A stretch of DNA of 64,000 nt from Auraticoccus monumenti (GTDB lineage: Bacteria; Actinomycetota; Actinomycetes; Propionibacteriales; Propionibacteriaceae). Made by a program: the position numbers and the translations under genes. Under the pieces are notes generated by a model that was not told where the DNA came from, made no database searches, and worked only from the letters and a program-made list of their open reading frames with translations. Positions 16,746 to 25,156 of the stretch are shown here, one piece after another (the stretch's first letter is position 1; every line of letters begins with the position of its first letter). The stretch spans positions 4,030,001-4,094,000 of the forward strand of contig NZ_LT629688.1 in NCBI RefSeq assembly GCF_900101785.1. The letters are read 5' to 3'.

Positions 16746-17000
16746 CAAGTTGCTCCTCCTGCCGTTCGTCGAGCTGCTGTCCCCGAGCACCAGCAAGGCC
16801 TCGTGAGCGGCGCCACCCATCATCGCGCAGAGGAGCACCGGACGAGGAGCACACCGTCACCGTCGACCCGGCGGAGGACCCGGACGCCGAGGACGCCGTC
16901 CACCGCGCCACCATCCAGCCCCTGGCTCCGCTGCTGCCCACTTCGTCTGCGTGACACGGCCCTGACGACGCCGGACGCCCGTGGAGCACACGGATGGGTG

Positions 17001-17391
17001 GACGAGCCGACCTGTAAGCCGGATTCTGTGACCCCGGAGGGCCGGTGACCATCCATCTGCGACCGCTGTCACCAGCGGCCTGGTGCGGCCTACCCGGGAG
17101 CTCGGGCGAGCAGCCCTCGGACGCTCCCGCGACCGTGCACGCACGGTCTTCTTGGCCTTGCTCCAGGTGGGGTTTACCGAGCCACCCCAGTCACCTGGGG
17201 TGCTGGTGGTCTCTTACACCACCGTTTCACCCTCACCCCTCCTCGCGGAGGGGCGGTCTGTTCTCTGTGGCACTGTCCCGCGGGTCGCCCCGGGTGGGTG
17301 TTACCCACCACCTTGCTCTTCGGAGTCCGGACTTTCCTCGACACCGGCAGGCCTGGGCCCGTCGGTGCCGCGGTCACCCGGTCGGCTCGTC
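17001..17391 (-). ncRNA. rnpB: RNase P RNA (type A)
   Basis: Catalytic RNA that trims the 5' end of precursor tRNAs. On the minus strand the 5' end is GACGAGCCGACCGGGTGACC and the conserved core GAGGAAAGTCCGGACTCC follows at about 17342-17324. The 3' end has ACAGAATCCGGCTTACAGG then TCGGCTCGTC, which pairs with the 5' end to close helix P1. About 391 nt, typical of actinobacterial type A. Apparent open frames across it are spurious. Confidence 0.95.
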
Positions 17392-17398
17392 CGGGCTC

Positions 17399-17404
17399 AT
17401 CGTA
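17399..17404 (-). promoter_or_regulatory. -10 element of rnpB
   Basis: TACGAT on the minus strand (17404-17399) lies 7 nt before the inferred first nucleotide of RNase P RNA at 17391, the normal spacing for a start site. Confidence 0.65.
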
Positions 17405-17458
17405 GCGTCGCCGCCGCCCGGTCCCGCCACCGGAGCCGGACGCCGGGACGCAGGATGG

Positions 17459-17923
17459 TCAGGCGAACCGGGGCGCCAGCTGCTCCACCAGGCCCGAGGC
17501 CAGCAGGAAGCGGAGGAAGCGGCCGACCAGGGCGGTGACCACGAACAGCGGCAGCGACACCCGCAGCCGCCCGGCCACGACGGAGATGATCATGAACGGC
17601 GGCAGCCCGGCGGAGGCGGAGGTGAGCAGCACCAGCACGGTCCAGCGCGGGTGCCGGGTGACCCACACCGCCCAGCGGTCCAGCCGGGTGCTGATCGAGG
17701 GACGGGCCAGCTTGCGCTGCAGCCACGGCCACCGGGTCGAGGTGCGTCCCACCTCGTACCACAGCAGCTTGCCGCCGACCTGGCCGACCGCCGCCGTCAC
17801 CGCCACGACGAGCGGCGACAGCTCCCCCGAGGCGGACACCACCACCACGTAGGTCTCGATGTTGAACACCGGCAGGAAGGCCGAGACGAAGGCGACGCCG
17901 AGCAGGCTGAGGACCACCCACAC
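17459..17923 (-). CDS. VTT/DedA-like small membrane protein
   Basis: Integral membrane protein, 154 residues. Membrane segments at about 3-28 (VLSLLGVAFVSAFLPVFNIE), 34-52, 95-120 and 120-145. FNIETYVVVVSASGELSP, with GKLLWYEVGR and the late GRFLRFLLASG, follow the pattern of VTT (SNARE-associated, YqaA/DedA-like) proteins, some of which flip lipids. GTG 17923 was chosen because the sequence before it is not membrane-like and GGAGAGGAG lies upstream. Its place next to DUF2993 and MMPL genes hints at envelope lipid handling (inference). Confidence 0.75.
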   Translation of the reverse strand: MWVVLSLLGVAFVSAFLPVFNIETYVVVVSASGELSPLVVAVTAAVGQVGGKLLWYEVGRTSTRWPWLQRKLARPSISTRLDRWAVWVTRHPRWTVLVLLTSASAGLPPFMIISVVAGRLRVSLPLFVVTALVGRFLRFLLASGLVEQLAPRFA

Positions 17924-17987
17924 GGCTGCTCCTCTCCTCCCGGCCCCGGGGACCCTCCTCGGTGACGTCGACGTCCACGACCCCCGC

Positions 17988-18770
17988 TCAGGGTCCCAGC
18001 ACGATCCTGCTCCCCCGCACGTCGACCAGGACCCCGTCGGGACCCGGGGACACCTCGGTGAGCCCCAGTCCGAAGGGCAGGGTGTCCAGCGGGACGGTGA
18101 ACCCCAGCCGCTCACCCAGCAGCAGCCGGCTCACCTCGTCCAGCCCCTGCCCGCCCTGGATCGCGACGGGGCTGACCCGCAGCCCGCCCTCGGCGGCGGA
18201 CAGGCGCACGACCGCGCTGACGTCGACCTGCTGGGTGAGCAGGTCCACCTCACCGGCCAGCCGCAGCTCGCCGTCCTCGAGCGGGGTCAGGGTCAGCGGC
18301 CTCCCGGTGCGCTCCAGGTAGCTGTTCACGTCGGCGTAGGTGAGCGTGACCTGTCCCTCGGCACGGCCGATGCCGATCCGCCGGACGTCCTGGAGCAGCA
18401 CGTCGCGGAAGGGCACCCGGACGTCGACGAGGTGGGACTGGACGCGCTCGAGCCGCAGCGGGCCGTTGGTGACGCCACGGGCGGTCACGTCCACCGAGCT
18501 GTAGGCCCCCCGGATCACCTGGGGCAGGAAGAAGGCGCCGTGGACCTCCACCTCGGGGCTCTCAGCGACCCCGGTCGCGTCCTGGACGTTGCGGGCGATC
18601 AGGCTCTCCGCCCCGGCCCGCGCGAGCGCGTCGGCGCCCCACAGCAGACCGACCAGCCCCAGCACCACCGCGACCACCTCGACGACCGTGCGGTAGGGCA
18701 CCCGGGACGAGCGCCCCCCTCCTCGGCCGGGGGTGACGGTGGTGCCGGTGGTGCCGGTGGGGTCAGTCAC
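17988..18770 (-). CDS. DUF2993 (LmeA-like) protein
   Basis: 260 residues. One membrane or signal segment at about 28-50 (VVEVVAVVLGLVGLLWGADA) precedes an extracytoplasmic domain. EVHGAFFLPQVIRGAYSSVD and VTARGVTNGPLRLERVQSHL are the DUF2993 core. Mycobacterial LmeA, of this family, acts in lipoarabinomannan maturation and binds phosphoinositides. The GTG at 18770 lies inside the end of the MMPL gene (8-bp overlap), so the pair is cotranscribed and probably works on the same envelope lipid. Confidence 0.85.
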   Translation of the reverse strand: MTDPTGTTGTTVTPGRGGGRSSRVPYRTVVEVVAVVLGLVGLLWGADALARAGAESLIARNVQDATGVAESPEVEVHGAFFLPQVIRGAYSSVDVTARGVTNGPLRLERVQSHLVDVRVPFRDVLLQDVRRIGIGRAEGQVTLTYADVNSYLERTGRPLTLTPLEDGELRLAGEVDLLTQQVDVSAVVRLSAAEGGLRVSPVAIQGGQGLDEVSRLLLGERLGFTVPLDTLPFGLGLTEVSPGPDGVLVDVRGSRIVLGP

Positions 18771-21063
18771 GTCGCGGCTCCTGGGTGCTGGGCTCGGTGG
18801 TCGGTCCCGGCTCCGTGCCGGTGCCGGCCGGGGCGGCGCTCGCCACGGTGATGCGGTGGCCCGGCCACCCGGCCGCACGTCCCAGCAGGGTGAGGACGGC
18901 CGGGGTCAGGACGGGGCGGAGCACGAACGTGTCCAGCAGCAGCCCGACCGCCATCGCGAAGGCGATCTGGCGGAAGGTGGACAGCGGGATGATGGCCACC
19001 AGGGCGAAGGTCGCGGCCAGGATGGCCCCGGCCGTGGTGATGGCGTGGGAGGAGCGTGGCACGGCGACGGTGAGGGCCTCGCGCAGGGGTCGCCGGCGGG
19101 CCTCGGCCCAGATGCCGCCGACGGAGAACACGTTGTAGTCCGAGCCGAGGGCGATCAGCAGCACGGTGACGGCGAACGGGGCGTAGAAGGTCAGCCCCTG
19201 CTCCCCCAGCAGGCCCTGGAAGAGCAGGGTGGTCAGCCCCAGCGCGGCCGCCACGCTCAGCACGGTGCTGGCCAGCAGGACGACCGGGGCCACCACGGCG
19301 CGGAGGTAGAGGGCCAGCAGCAGCAGCTCGATCAGCAGCGCGACGACCACCGTCAGCTCCAGGCTCGTCCGGGTGAGCTCGGCCACCTCCGCCGCGATCA
19401 GCGTCTGACCGGTCATCGCCGCGGCCGCCCCGCCGAGTCCGGCCTCCTCGACGAGAACCGGCAGCCGCTCCTGCATGGCACGTGCGTCGTCGATGGCCTG
19501 GGCGGCCAGCGGGTCGCTGCCGAAGACGACCAGGTAGCGGGCGGCGTCACCGCTGGCGGCGAGGACCACTCCCCGTCCCCCCTCCAGCGGCGAGTCCGCC
19601 GGCCCCAGCACCCGCACCACCCCGGGCTGGCTGGCGAGCAGGTCCTGGAGCCGGGCGAGCTCGGGACGCTGGGCGATGACGTCGGACTGCTCGATCAGCA
19701 CCTCGGTGGGAGCCGACAACCCGCGGAGCCCGGACTGCTGGAGGAGGGCAGCCCCCTCGGCGACGCTGTCACGGTCGGGCAGCCCGGCGGTGAAGGAGAG
19801 GTCGAGGCGGGCCTGCGAGGCCGGCAGGCTCGCCAGCGCGAGCAGCCCGACCACCAGGACGGTCGCCGCCACCGCGGGCCGCCGGCGGGTCAGCACGGTG
19901 ACCAGCCGGGTCAGCCGCCCGTGGCGTCGGGCGGCGTGCTCGGCCGGGACCAGGGAGGGGGCCCGTCGCGACGTCCGCACCGGCAGCACGGTGAACAGGC
20001 GCCAGCCGAGGACGGTCATCAGGGCCGGGGTGAGGGTCAGGCTGACCGCCAGGCCCACCAGCACGGTCAGGGCCAGCGCCGGACCGAGGGCGCGGAAGAT
20101 CTCGAACGGCGCCGCCAGCAGGGCGATCGTGCCACCGGCCACCGTGAGCCCGGCCATGGCGACGACCGGACCGTCGCGCCGCAGGGACCGTCGGGCCGCC
20201 GTCACGTTCGACTCACCGGCGTCCAGCTCGTCGCGGAAGGAGGCGAAGAACAGCACGCAGTAGTCCGTCACCACCCCCAGCAGCAGGGCCACCAGGACCG
20301 GTTTCAGCTCAGCGGGCACGCTGGTGCCCAACGCCGTGGCCACCGACCCCAGCAGCGAGAAGTAGACGAGGTAGCCGACCCCGGCGACCCCCAGGACCAC
20401 CAGCGGGGCCAGCAGCGACCGGAAGGCCAGCGCCACCACCAGCAGGATCAGCAGCACGCTCGCGCCCTCGAACAGGGGCAGCCGGGCCTGCAGGTAGTCG
20501 TTCTGCGCCACCTGGGCCGGCACGAAGCCGGTCACGTAGGACCCCACCCCGGCCTGGTTGTTGAAGTGGGCGGCGTACTGCTGGGCCAGCAGCGTGGAGT
20601 GGGTGAGGCCGGTGCCCTCGGTGAAGAACAGGTAGGTGACGGTGGTGTCAGCACGCCCGGTCGGGACCGGGATGGCGGCCTGGATCTGCCCGGGCCCCGG
20701 CGGGACCGGAGACTCGAGCACCTCCTGGGTGGTGCTCAGCGCCCAGAGCAGGGAGTCCGCCCGGGTGAGCACGCTGAGACCTCCCGGCTGGTGCACCACC
20801 ACCGTGGTGCCGGACAGCACCGGGACCCGGAACTGCTCCAGCACCCGCTCCTCGACCTCCAGCACGGCGCTGCCGGGGGGCAGCAGGTTCCCGAAACCGC
20901 CTCCCGGGGCCGACGGGGGCGAGGGCACCAGCGTGGTCGCAGCGGCGGCGAGCACCCACAGCAGCAGCACCACCCAGCGCCCGCTGGTCACCGTGGCCCG
21001 GTACAGCCGGGCCGCGCCGGCCACCGCCGCGGTGGCCGCCGACCCGACGCGGGGAGCTGGCAC
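18763..21063 (-). CDS. MMPL-family lipid transporter
   Basis: RND-type membrane transporter, 766 residues. It has two repeats of one helix, an extracytoplasmic loop and five or six helices. The first repeat starts with VVLLLWVLAAAATTLV and has GVVTDYCVLFFASFRDEL; the second has ALGSDYNVFSVGGIWAEARR. The Asp-Tyr pairs in those two segments are the proton-relay dyads of MmpL3-type transporters. No large C-terminal tail, unlike MmpL3. Start GTG 21063 follows GAGGGGACGAG. Export of a lipid or lipoglycan precursor is the usual role; the substrate is unknown. Confidence 0.9.
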   Translation of the reverse strand: MPAPRVGSAATAAVAGAARLYRATVTSGRWVVLLLWVLAAAATTLVPSPPSAPGGGFGNLLPPGSAVLEVEERVLEQFRVPVLSGTTVVVHQPGGLSVLTRADSLLWALSTTQEVLESPVPPGPGQIQAAIPVPTGRADTTVTYLFFTEGTGLTHSTLLAQQYAAHFNNQAGVGSYVTGFVPAQVAQNDYLQARLPLFEGASVLLILLVVALAFRSLLAPLVVLGVAGVGYLVYFSLLGSVATALGTSVPAELKPVLVALLLGVVTDYCVLFFASFRDELDAGESNVTAARRSLRRDGPVVAMAGLTVAGGTIALLAAPFEIFRALGPALALTVLVGLAVSLTLTPALMTVLGWRLFTVLPVRTSRRAPSLVPAEHAARRHGRLTRLVTVLTRRRPAVAATVLVVGLLALASLPASQARLDLSFTAGLPDRDSVAEGAALLQQSGLRGLSAPTEVLIEQSDVIAQRPELARLQDLLASQPGVVRVLGPADSPLEGGRGVVLAASGDAARYLVVFGSDPLAAQAIDDARAMQERLPVLVEEAGLGGAAAAMTGQTLIAAEVAELTRTSLELTVVVALLIELLLLALYLRAVVAPVVLLASTVLSVAAALGLTTLLFQGLLGEQGLTFYAPFAVTVLLIALGSDYNVFSVGGIWAEARRRPLREALTVAVPRSSHAITTAGAILAATFALVAIIPLSTFRQIAFAMAVGLLLDTFVLRPVLTPAVLTLLGRAAGWPGHRITVASAAPAGTGTEPGPTTEPSTQEPRRD

Positions 21064-21152
21064 CTCGTCCCCTCTCAGCCGGCGACGGCCCGCCTGACCG
21101 TCGGACCTAGTATGTCCCTGAGGTCGTACGGCCCGCGCTGCAGGAGGCACTG

Positions 21153-21662
21153 ATGACAAGTCCAGCCACCCCGCCGGAGCCGGACGGCCGGCCCCCGGAC
21201 CAGGCCCCCCACCGGTCGCGCTGGTGGCTGGGGGTGCTGCTGTTCGTCGCCGGCCTGGTGGCCGGCGTCCTCACCGTCGGTCTGCTCACCAGCACCACAC
21301 CCGACTTCGGCACCGCAGGTGGCGGACCCGACGCCGCGCCGACCGAGCCGGCACCCGTACCGTCCGAGGGCGTCCCGGTGGTGGCCCGGGCCGAGGTCAA
21401 CGCCGCCTGCCTGCGGGTGATCAACGAGGCCCAGGACGTCTACAGCATCCTGCAGAACCTGGACCAGGCGGTCGACGACGTGAACCTGCAGCAGCTCGAC
21501 GACATGGTGCGCCAGCTCCAGCCGATCCAGCCGCGGCTGGCCCGCGACCTTCAGGACTGCCGGGTGGACGCGGGCGCCGTGGTCGACCCGTCCGCGAGCG
21601 GCACCCCCGCCGCACCCCCGGGCACCGCCTCCCCCACGCCCCAGGCCTCCCCCACCGGCTGA
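21153..21662 (+). CDS. Small membrane-anchored protein of unknown function
   Basis: 169 residues. A Pro-rich cytoplasmic N-terminus, one helix at about 24-45 (WWLGVLLFVAGLVAGVLTVG), and a Pro/Ala-rich linker precede a short helical domain. That domain has two cysteines (AACLRVINEAQDVYSILQNL and RLARDLQDCRV). The tail is Pro/Thr/Ser-rich, cell-wall-spanning in style. AGGAGG precedes ATG 21153. It is divergent from the MMPL gene, with TAGTAT near 21108 as a possible -10. Not recognised beyond this. Confidence 0.7.
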   Translation: MTSPATPPEPDGRPPDQAPHRSRWWLGVLLFVAGLVAGVLTVGLLTSTTPDFGTAGGGPDAAPTEPAPVPSEGVPVVARAEVNAACLRVINEAQDVYSILQNLDQAVDDVNLQQLDDMVRQLQPIQPRLARDLQDCRVDAGAVVDPSASGTPAAPPGTASPTPQASPTG

Positions 21663-21671
21663 GCGGGTCGG

Positions 21672-23117
21672 TCAGCCCACGACGAAGGAGACGCGGCCCT
21701 GCGCGGGGTCGGCCGTCTCCAGCCGTGCGACGACCTCCGCACCCAGCTCCAACGGGCTCCCGGTGACGCTCGCCTCCACGGCGGGGTCCCGGATCACCAG
21801 GCGCCCCCGGGGCGGACGGTCGCCGTCGCCGCGCTCGTCGAGGTCGACCACCACCCCCTCGAAGTCCTGCCCCACCCTCGGGGCCAGCACCAGGGCCTCG
21901 GCCATGTCGACCACCCGGCGCTCGTAGGCGCTGGCCCGTCGACCCGAGTCGGTCATCTCCTGGGGCAGGGCCTCCAGGGCCTCCCGCACCCACGCCGGCA
22001 CCTCCCGGTCCCCGCACAGGGCCAGGCAGGTCTCCAGCACGTAGCGGTCCACCAGCCGGCGGAGCGGGGCGGTGGTGTGGGCGTAGGATCCGGCGATGGC
22101 GGCGTGCTCGACCACCGGCGGCAGCCCGCCGTCGAAGGCCGCGTAACCGGCACCGCGGAAGAGCGTGGTGCAGGCCCGCAGCATCGCCGCGTGCGGACCG
22201 TGGTCGGGGTCGAGGCTGCGGACGAACTCCGGGTAGGCCAGCGCCTCGGGCCACTCGATCCGCAGCGCCCGGGCGGTCTGGCGGAGCCGGCGCAGCGAGT
22301 GCTCGTCGGCCGGCGGCAGGGTCCGGAGCACCCCCACCCGGCCCCGGAGCATCAGCTGGGCGGCGGCGGCGCCGGTCAGCAGGGAGATCTGGGCGTTCCA
22401 GCCCTCCACCGGCAGCGGGGAGCGGTAGGCCAGCCGCCACCCGCCGTCGTCGTCGACGTGCACCTCCTGCTCGGGGATCGGCAGGCTGATGCCGCCGCGG
22501 TCCCGCTCCTGCTGCTCGCGGAGCAGACCGACCTCGCGCAGACCGGTCAGGCTGTCCGAGGCGGTGCCCTCGTCCAGCCGACGCTGGGCCTCGGCGTAGT
22601 CCAGCTGCTCCCGGCTGCGGACCAGCGCGCGACGGCAGCCGGTGGCGGTCAGGGCGCCGGCGGCGTCCACGTCCAGCTGCCAGACGACCGCGGGTGCGAC
22701 CTGGTCGGCCAGCAGGCTCGCCGCCCCCTCGCTGAGCACGGGCGGGTGCAGCGCGATCCGCCGGTGCGGGGCGTAGAGCGTCTGGCCCCGGCGGTGCGCC
22801 TCCCGGTCCACCGGGCTGCCCGGCCGGACGAAGGCGGCCACGTCGGCGATGGCGTAGTGCACCCGGAAACCCGTGCCGGTGCGCTCGACGAACAGCGCCT
22901 GGTCGAGGTCGCGCGACCCGGGCGGGTCGATGGTGACCAGCTCCAGGTCGGTGAGGTCGGTCCCGGGCAGCGACGGGTCGGCGGCCGACCGCTCGGCGTC
23001 GGCGAGCACCTCGGCGGGGAACTCGGCGGTGATCTGGAGCTCGGCCTCCAGCGCGGTCAGCCCCTCGACCAGGGCGGGTGGGACCGTCGGCGTCAGCCGG
23101 ACCGGGCGGATGGGCAC
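21672..23117 (-). CDS. RNB-domain 3'-5' exoribonuclease (RNase II/R family)
   Basis: Predicted processive 3'-5' RNA exonuclease, 481 residues. The RNB core begins near residue 55. DPPGSRDLDQALFVERTG carries the clustered aspartates that bind magnesium. YAIADVAAFVRPGSPVDREA and the late HTTAPLRRLVDRYVLE, with the catalytic-site arginine, are intact. The usual N-terminal cold-shock domains are missing and only a short S1-like tail (FEGVVVDLDERGDGDRPPRG) remains, a compact form common in Actinobacteria. Start ATG 23117. The stop of the zinc-ribbon gene lies 9 bp upstream, so the two form one operon. Confidence 0.88.
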   Translation of the reverse strand: MPIRPVRLTPTVPPALVEGLTALEAELQITAEFPAEVLADAERSAADPSLPGTDLTDLELVTIDPPGSRDLDQALFVERTGTGFRVHYAIADVAAFVRPGSPVDREAHRRGQTLYAPHRRIALHPPVLSEGAASLLADQVAPAVVWQLDVDAAGALTATGCRRALVRSREQLDYAEAQRRLDEGTASDSLTGLREVGLLREQQERDRGGISLPIPEQEVHVDDDGGWRLAYRSPLPVEGWNAQISLLTGAAAAQLMLRGRVGVLRTLPPADEHSLRRLRQTARALRIEWPEALAYPEFVRSLDPDHGPHAAMLRACTTLFRGAGYAAFDGGLPPVVEHAAIAGSYAHTTAPLRRLVDRYVLETCLALCGDREVPAWVREALEALPQEMTDSGRRASAYERRVVDMAEALVLAPRVGQDFEGVVVDLDERGDGDRPPRGRLVIRDPAVEASVTGSPLELGAEVVARLETADPAQGRVSFVVG

Positions 23118-23126
23118 GCGCCGGCC

Positions 23127-23867
23127 CTAGAGCCCGGACCGGGCGGTCCGGACGAGGATCCGGCCGCACTCCTCGCAGCGCAGCACCTCGTCCGGGGCGG
23201 CGGCGGTGAAACGACCCAGGTCCGAGGCGTTGACCTCGATCTGGCAGCCGCGGCAGCGGCGCTGCTCGAGCGCGGCGGCCCCGCTGCCCATGCTGGCCCG
23301 GAGCTTGTCGTACAGGGTCAGCAGGTCGGCCGGGATCTCCGCGGCCACCGCCCTCCGCTCGCGGGTGAGCTCGCGGCCCTCGACGTCGACGTCGGCGACC
23401 TTGAGGTCGCGGGAGCGGACGTGGCCGGCCAGCTTCTCGGCGATCTCGTCGGCCTGGCGCCCGAGCACCTCCCGCAGCGCGGTGGCCGCCTCGAGCTCCT
23501 CCATCACCTCCAGCTCGGCGTCCTCCAGCGTGGTGATCCGGGTGCCGAGGTGCTCGACCTCCTCGATCATGGCGCGCAGCGCCTTGGGGTCGGCGATGGC
23601 GCCGGAGTCGATCCGGTGCTGGTTGCGGACCCGGCGCTCGCGGACCGGCTCCAGGTCGGCCTCGGCGCGACGCTGGGCGGTCTGCAGGTCCGAGACGCGG
23701 GTCCCGGCGGCCACGATGTCGTCGGCCAGGGCCTCCTGCTCGCGCTCGAGCCGGGCGATGTCGGCGAGCTCGGGCAGGCTGCGCTTGCGGTGCATCAGCT
23801 GGGCGATGTGGGTGTCCAGCGCCTGCAGGTCGAGCAGACGGAGCTGGTCGTGCGGTGCGGCCTTGAT
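23127..23867 (-). CDS. Zinc-ribbon coiled-coil protein (DUF164/CT398 type)
   Basis: 246 residues from the proposed start. A long coiled coil (about 10-190, e.g. LRAMIEEVEHLGTRITTLED) ends in a C4 zinc ribbon: RRCRGCQIEV and LRCEECGRIL near the C-terminus. The family has been suggested to act in RNA or protein transactions; none is established here, though the downstream exoribonuclease fits. The family N-terminus KAAPHDQLRLLDLQALDT begins right after an ATC codon, with GGAGGAGG 4 nt before it. No ATG, GTG or TTG fits; the nearest in-frame GTG (23921) would put the Shine-Dalgarno inside the coding region. I therefore place the start at ATC 23867, with that GTG as the alternative. Confidence 0.82.
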   Translation of the reverse strand: MKAAPHDQLRLLDLQALDTHIAQLMHRKRSLPELADIARLEREQEALADDIVAAGTRVSDLQTAQRRAEADLEPVRERRVRNQHRIDSGAIADPKALRAMIEEVEHLGTRITTLEDAELEVMEELEAATALREVLGRQADEIAEKLAGHVRSRDLKVADVDVEGRELTRERRAVAAEIPADLLTLYDKLRASMGSGAAALEQRRCRGCQIEVNASDLGRFTAAAPDEVLRCEECGRILVRTARSGL

Positions 23868-23942
23868 GGTGCCTCCTCCGAACCCGGCGGGACGTCTTCT
23901 GCCCCGCGCCGGTCGCGTCACTGTACCGTCCCGTCCCGGCAC

Positions 23943-23948
23943 TAGGAT
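23943..23948 (+). promoter_or_regulatory. -10 element of the MFS gene
   Basis: TAGGAT ends 5 nt before GTG 23954 and 8 nt before ATG 23957. There is no Shine-Dalgarno, which points to a leaderless message. Confidence 0.5.
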
Positions 23949-23953
23949 CCCCG

Positions 23954-25156
23954 GTGATGGAGACGGCGAGCGGCGGCAGACGGGTCACGGTCGGGCTGGT
24001 CCTGCTGCTGGGCAGCATGACCGCCCTGGGACCGTTGACCATCGACACCTACCTGCCGGCGCTGCCGCAGATGGCCACCGACCTGGGGGCCAGCGAGTCC
24101 CAGATCCAGCTCACCCTGACCACCATGCTGCTCGGGCTGGGGCTCGGCCAGCTGATCAACGGGCCGCTGTCGGACACGGTGGGGCGCCGGCTGCCGATCA
24201 TCGTCGGCTTCAGCGGCCACATCGTCGCCTCGCTGCTGATCGCCCTCTCCCCCTCGGTGGAGCTGGTGATCGGGCTGCGGCTGCTGCAGGGCTTCTTCGG
24301 GTCCGCGGTGATGGTGGTGGCCATGGCCGTGGTCCGCGACCTGTTCGAGGGCCTGCAGGTGGTGCAGATGCTCAGCCGGCTGTCGCTGGTGATGGGGCTG
24401 GCCCCGATCCTGGCCCCCAGCCTCGGTGGGCTGCTGCTGGCGGTCACCAGCTGGCACGGCATCTTCGTCTTCCTGGCCCTGGCGGCGGGGGTGGCGCTGA
24501 CCACCGCGGTCACCCGGCTGCCCGAGACGCTGCCGCCCGAGCGACGGCTTCAGGCCGGGCTGGGCCCCACCCTGCAGGCCTACCGGACGCTGCTGTCGGA
24601 CCGCGCCTACCTGGTGATGGTGGTGGTGGGAGCGGCGAACTCGGTCAGCCTGTTCAGCTACATCTCCGGCTCCTCCTTCATCTTCCAGGAGGGCTTCGGG
24701 CTGTCCCCGCAGCAGTACGCGCTGGTCTTCGGGGCCAACGGCGTGCTGCTGATCGGCGGCACCCAGCTCACTCCCGTGCTGGTCCGTCGGTTCGGGGCGG
24801 AGCGGGTGCTGCTGGGCGCGCTGGTGGTGAGCGTGCTGGCCTCGGTGGCCACGGTGGTGCTCGCCCGCACCGACGCCGGGCTGCTCGGCGCGGTGATCCC
24901 GATCGGGGTGGTGATGGCCATGCTCGGTCTGTGCATGCCGACCACCACCACCCTGGCGCTGGAGCACCACGGACGGACCGCCGGCACGGCGATGGCCGTG
25001 CTCGGCGCCGGCCGCTTCGCCATCGCCGGCGGGGCCGCCCCGCTGGTGGGTCTGCTGGGTGACGGGACGGCCGGTGCGCTCGGCCTGGTGATGGTGGTCA
25101 GCAACGCCCTGGCCGCCGCCCTGATGATCCAGGTGGTGCGCCATCGACGCCGCTGA
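23954..25156 (+). CDS. Bcr/CflA-type MFS multidrug exporter
   Basis: Proton-driven efflux permease, 400 residues, about 12 helices. It has the drug-exporter opening TALGPLTIDTYLPALPQMAT (motif D1-like). Motif A is GPLSDTVGRR and the motif C region is LAPILAPSLGG. Family members export chloramphenicol, bicyclomycin and similar compounds, but the substrate here is unknown. GTG 23954 or ATG 23957 are both possible. Its last 14 bp overlap the proposed start of the fusion gene, so they are likely translated together. Confidence 0.88.
   Translation: MMETASGGRRVTVGLVLLLGSMTALGPLTIDTYLPALPQMATDLGASESQIQLTLTTMLLGLGLGQLINGPLSDTVGRRLPIIVGFSGHIVASLLIALSPSVELVIGLRLLQGFFGSAVMVVAMAVVRDLFEGLQVVQMLSRLSLVMGLAPILAPSLGGLLLAVTSWHGIFVFLALAAGVALTTAVTRLPETLPPERRLQAGLGPTLQAYRTLLSDRAYLVMVVVGAANSVSLFSYISGSSFIFQEGFGLSPQQYALVFGANGVLLIGGTQLTPVLVRRFGAERVLLGALVVSVLASVATVVLARTDAGLLGAVIPIGVVMAMLGLCMPTTTTLALEHHGRTAGTAMAVLGAGRFAIAGGAAPLVGLLGDGTAGALGLVMVVSNALAAALMIQVVRHRRR

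Noticed and set aside
16712-16954. A possible 80-codon gene between PAS-ANTAR and rnpB
   Set aside because: Its acidic end looks protein-like, but the first half is antisense to the PAS-ANTAR start and there is no ribosome site. It might be a gene remnant; not supported.
17045-17965. Open frames over 17001-17391
   Set aside because: The region is RNase P RNA with its conserved core and closing helix.
18733-21153. An 806-codon plus-strand open frame opposite the MMPL gene
   Set aside because: Gln/Gly/His-rich shadow of a clear MMPL transporter with conserved Asp-Tyr dyads.
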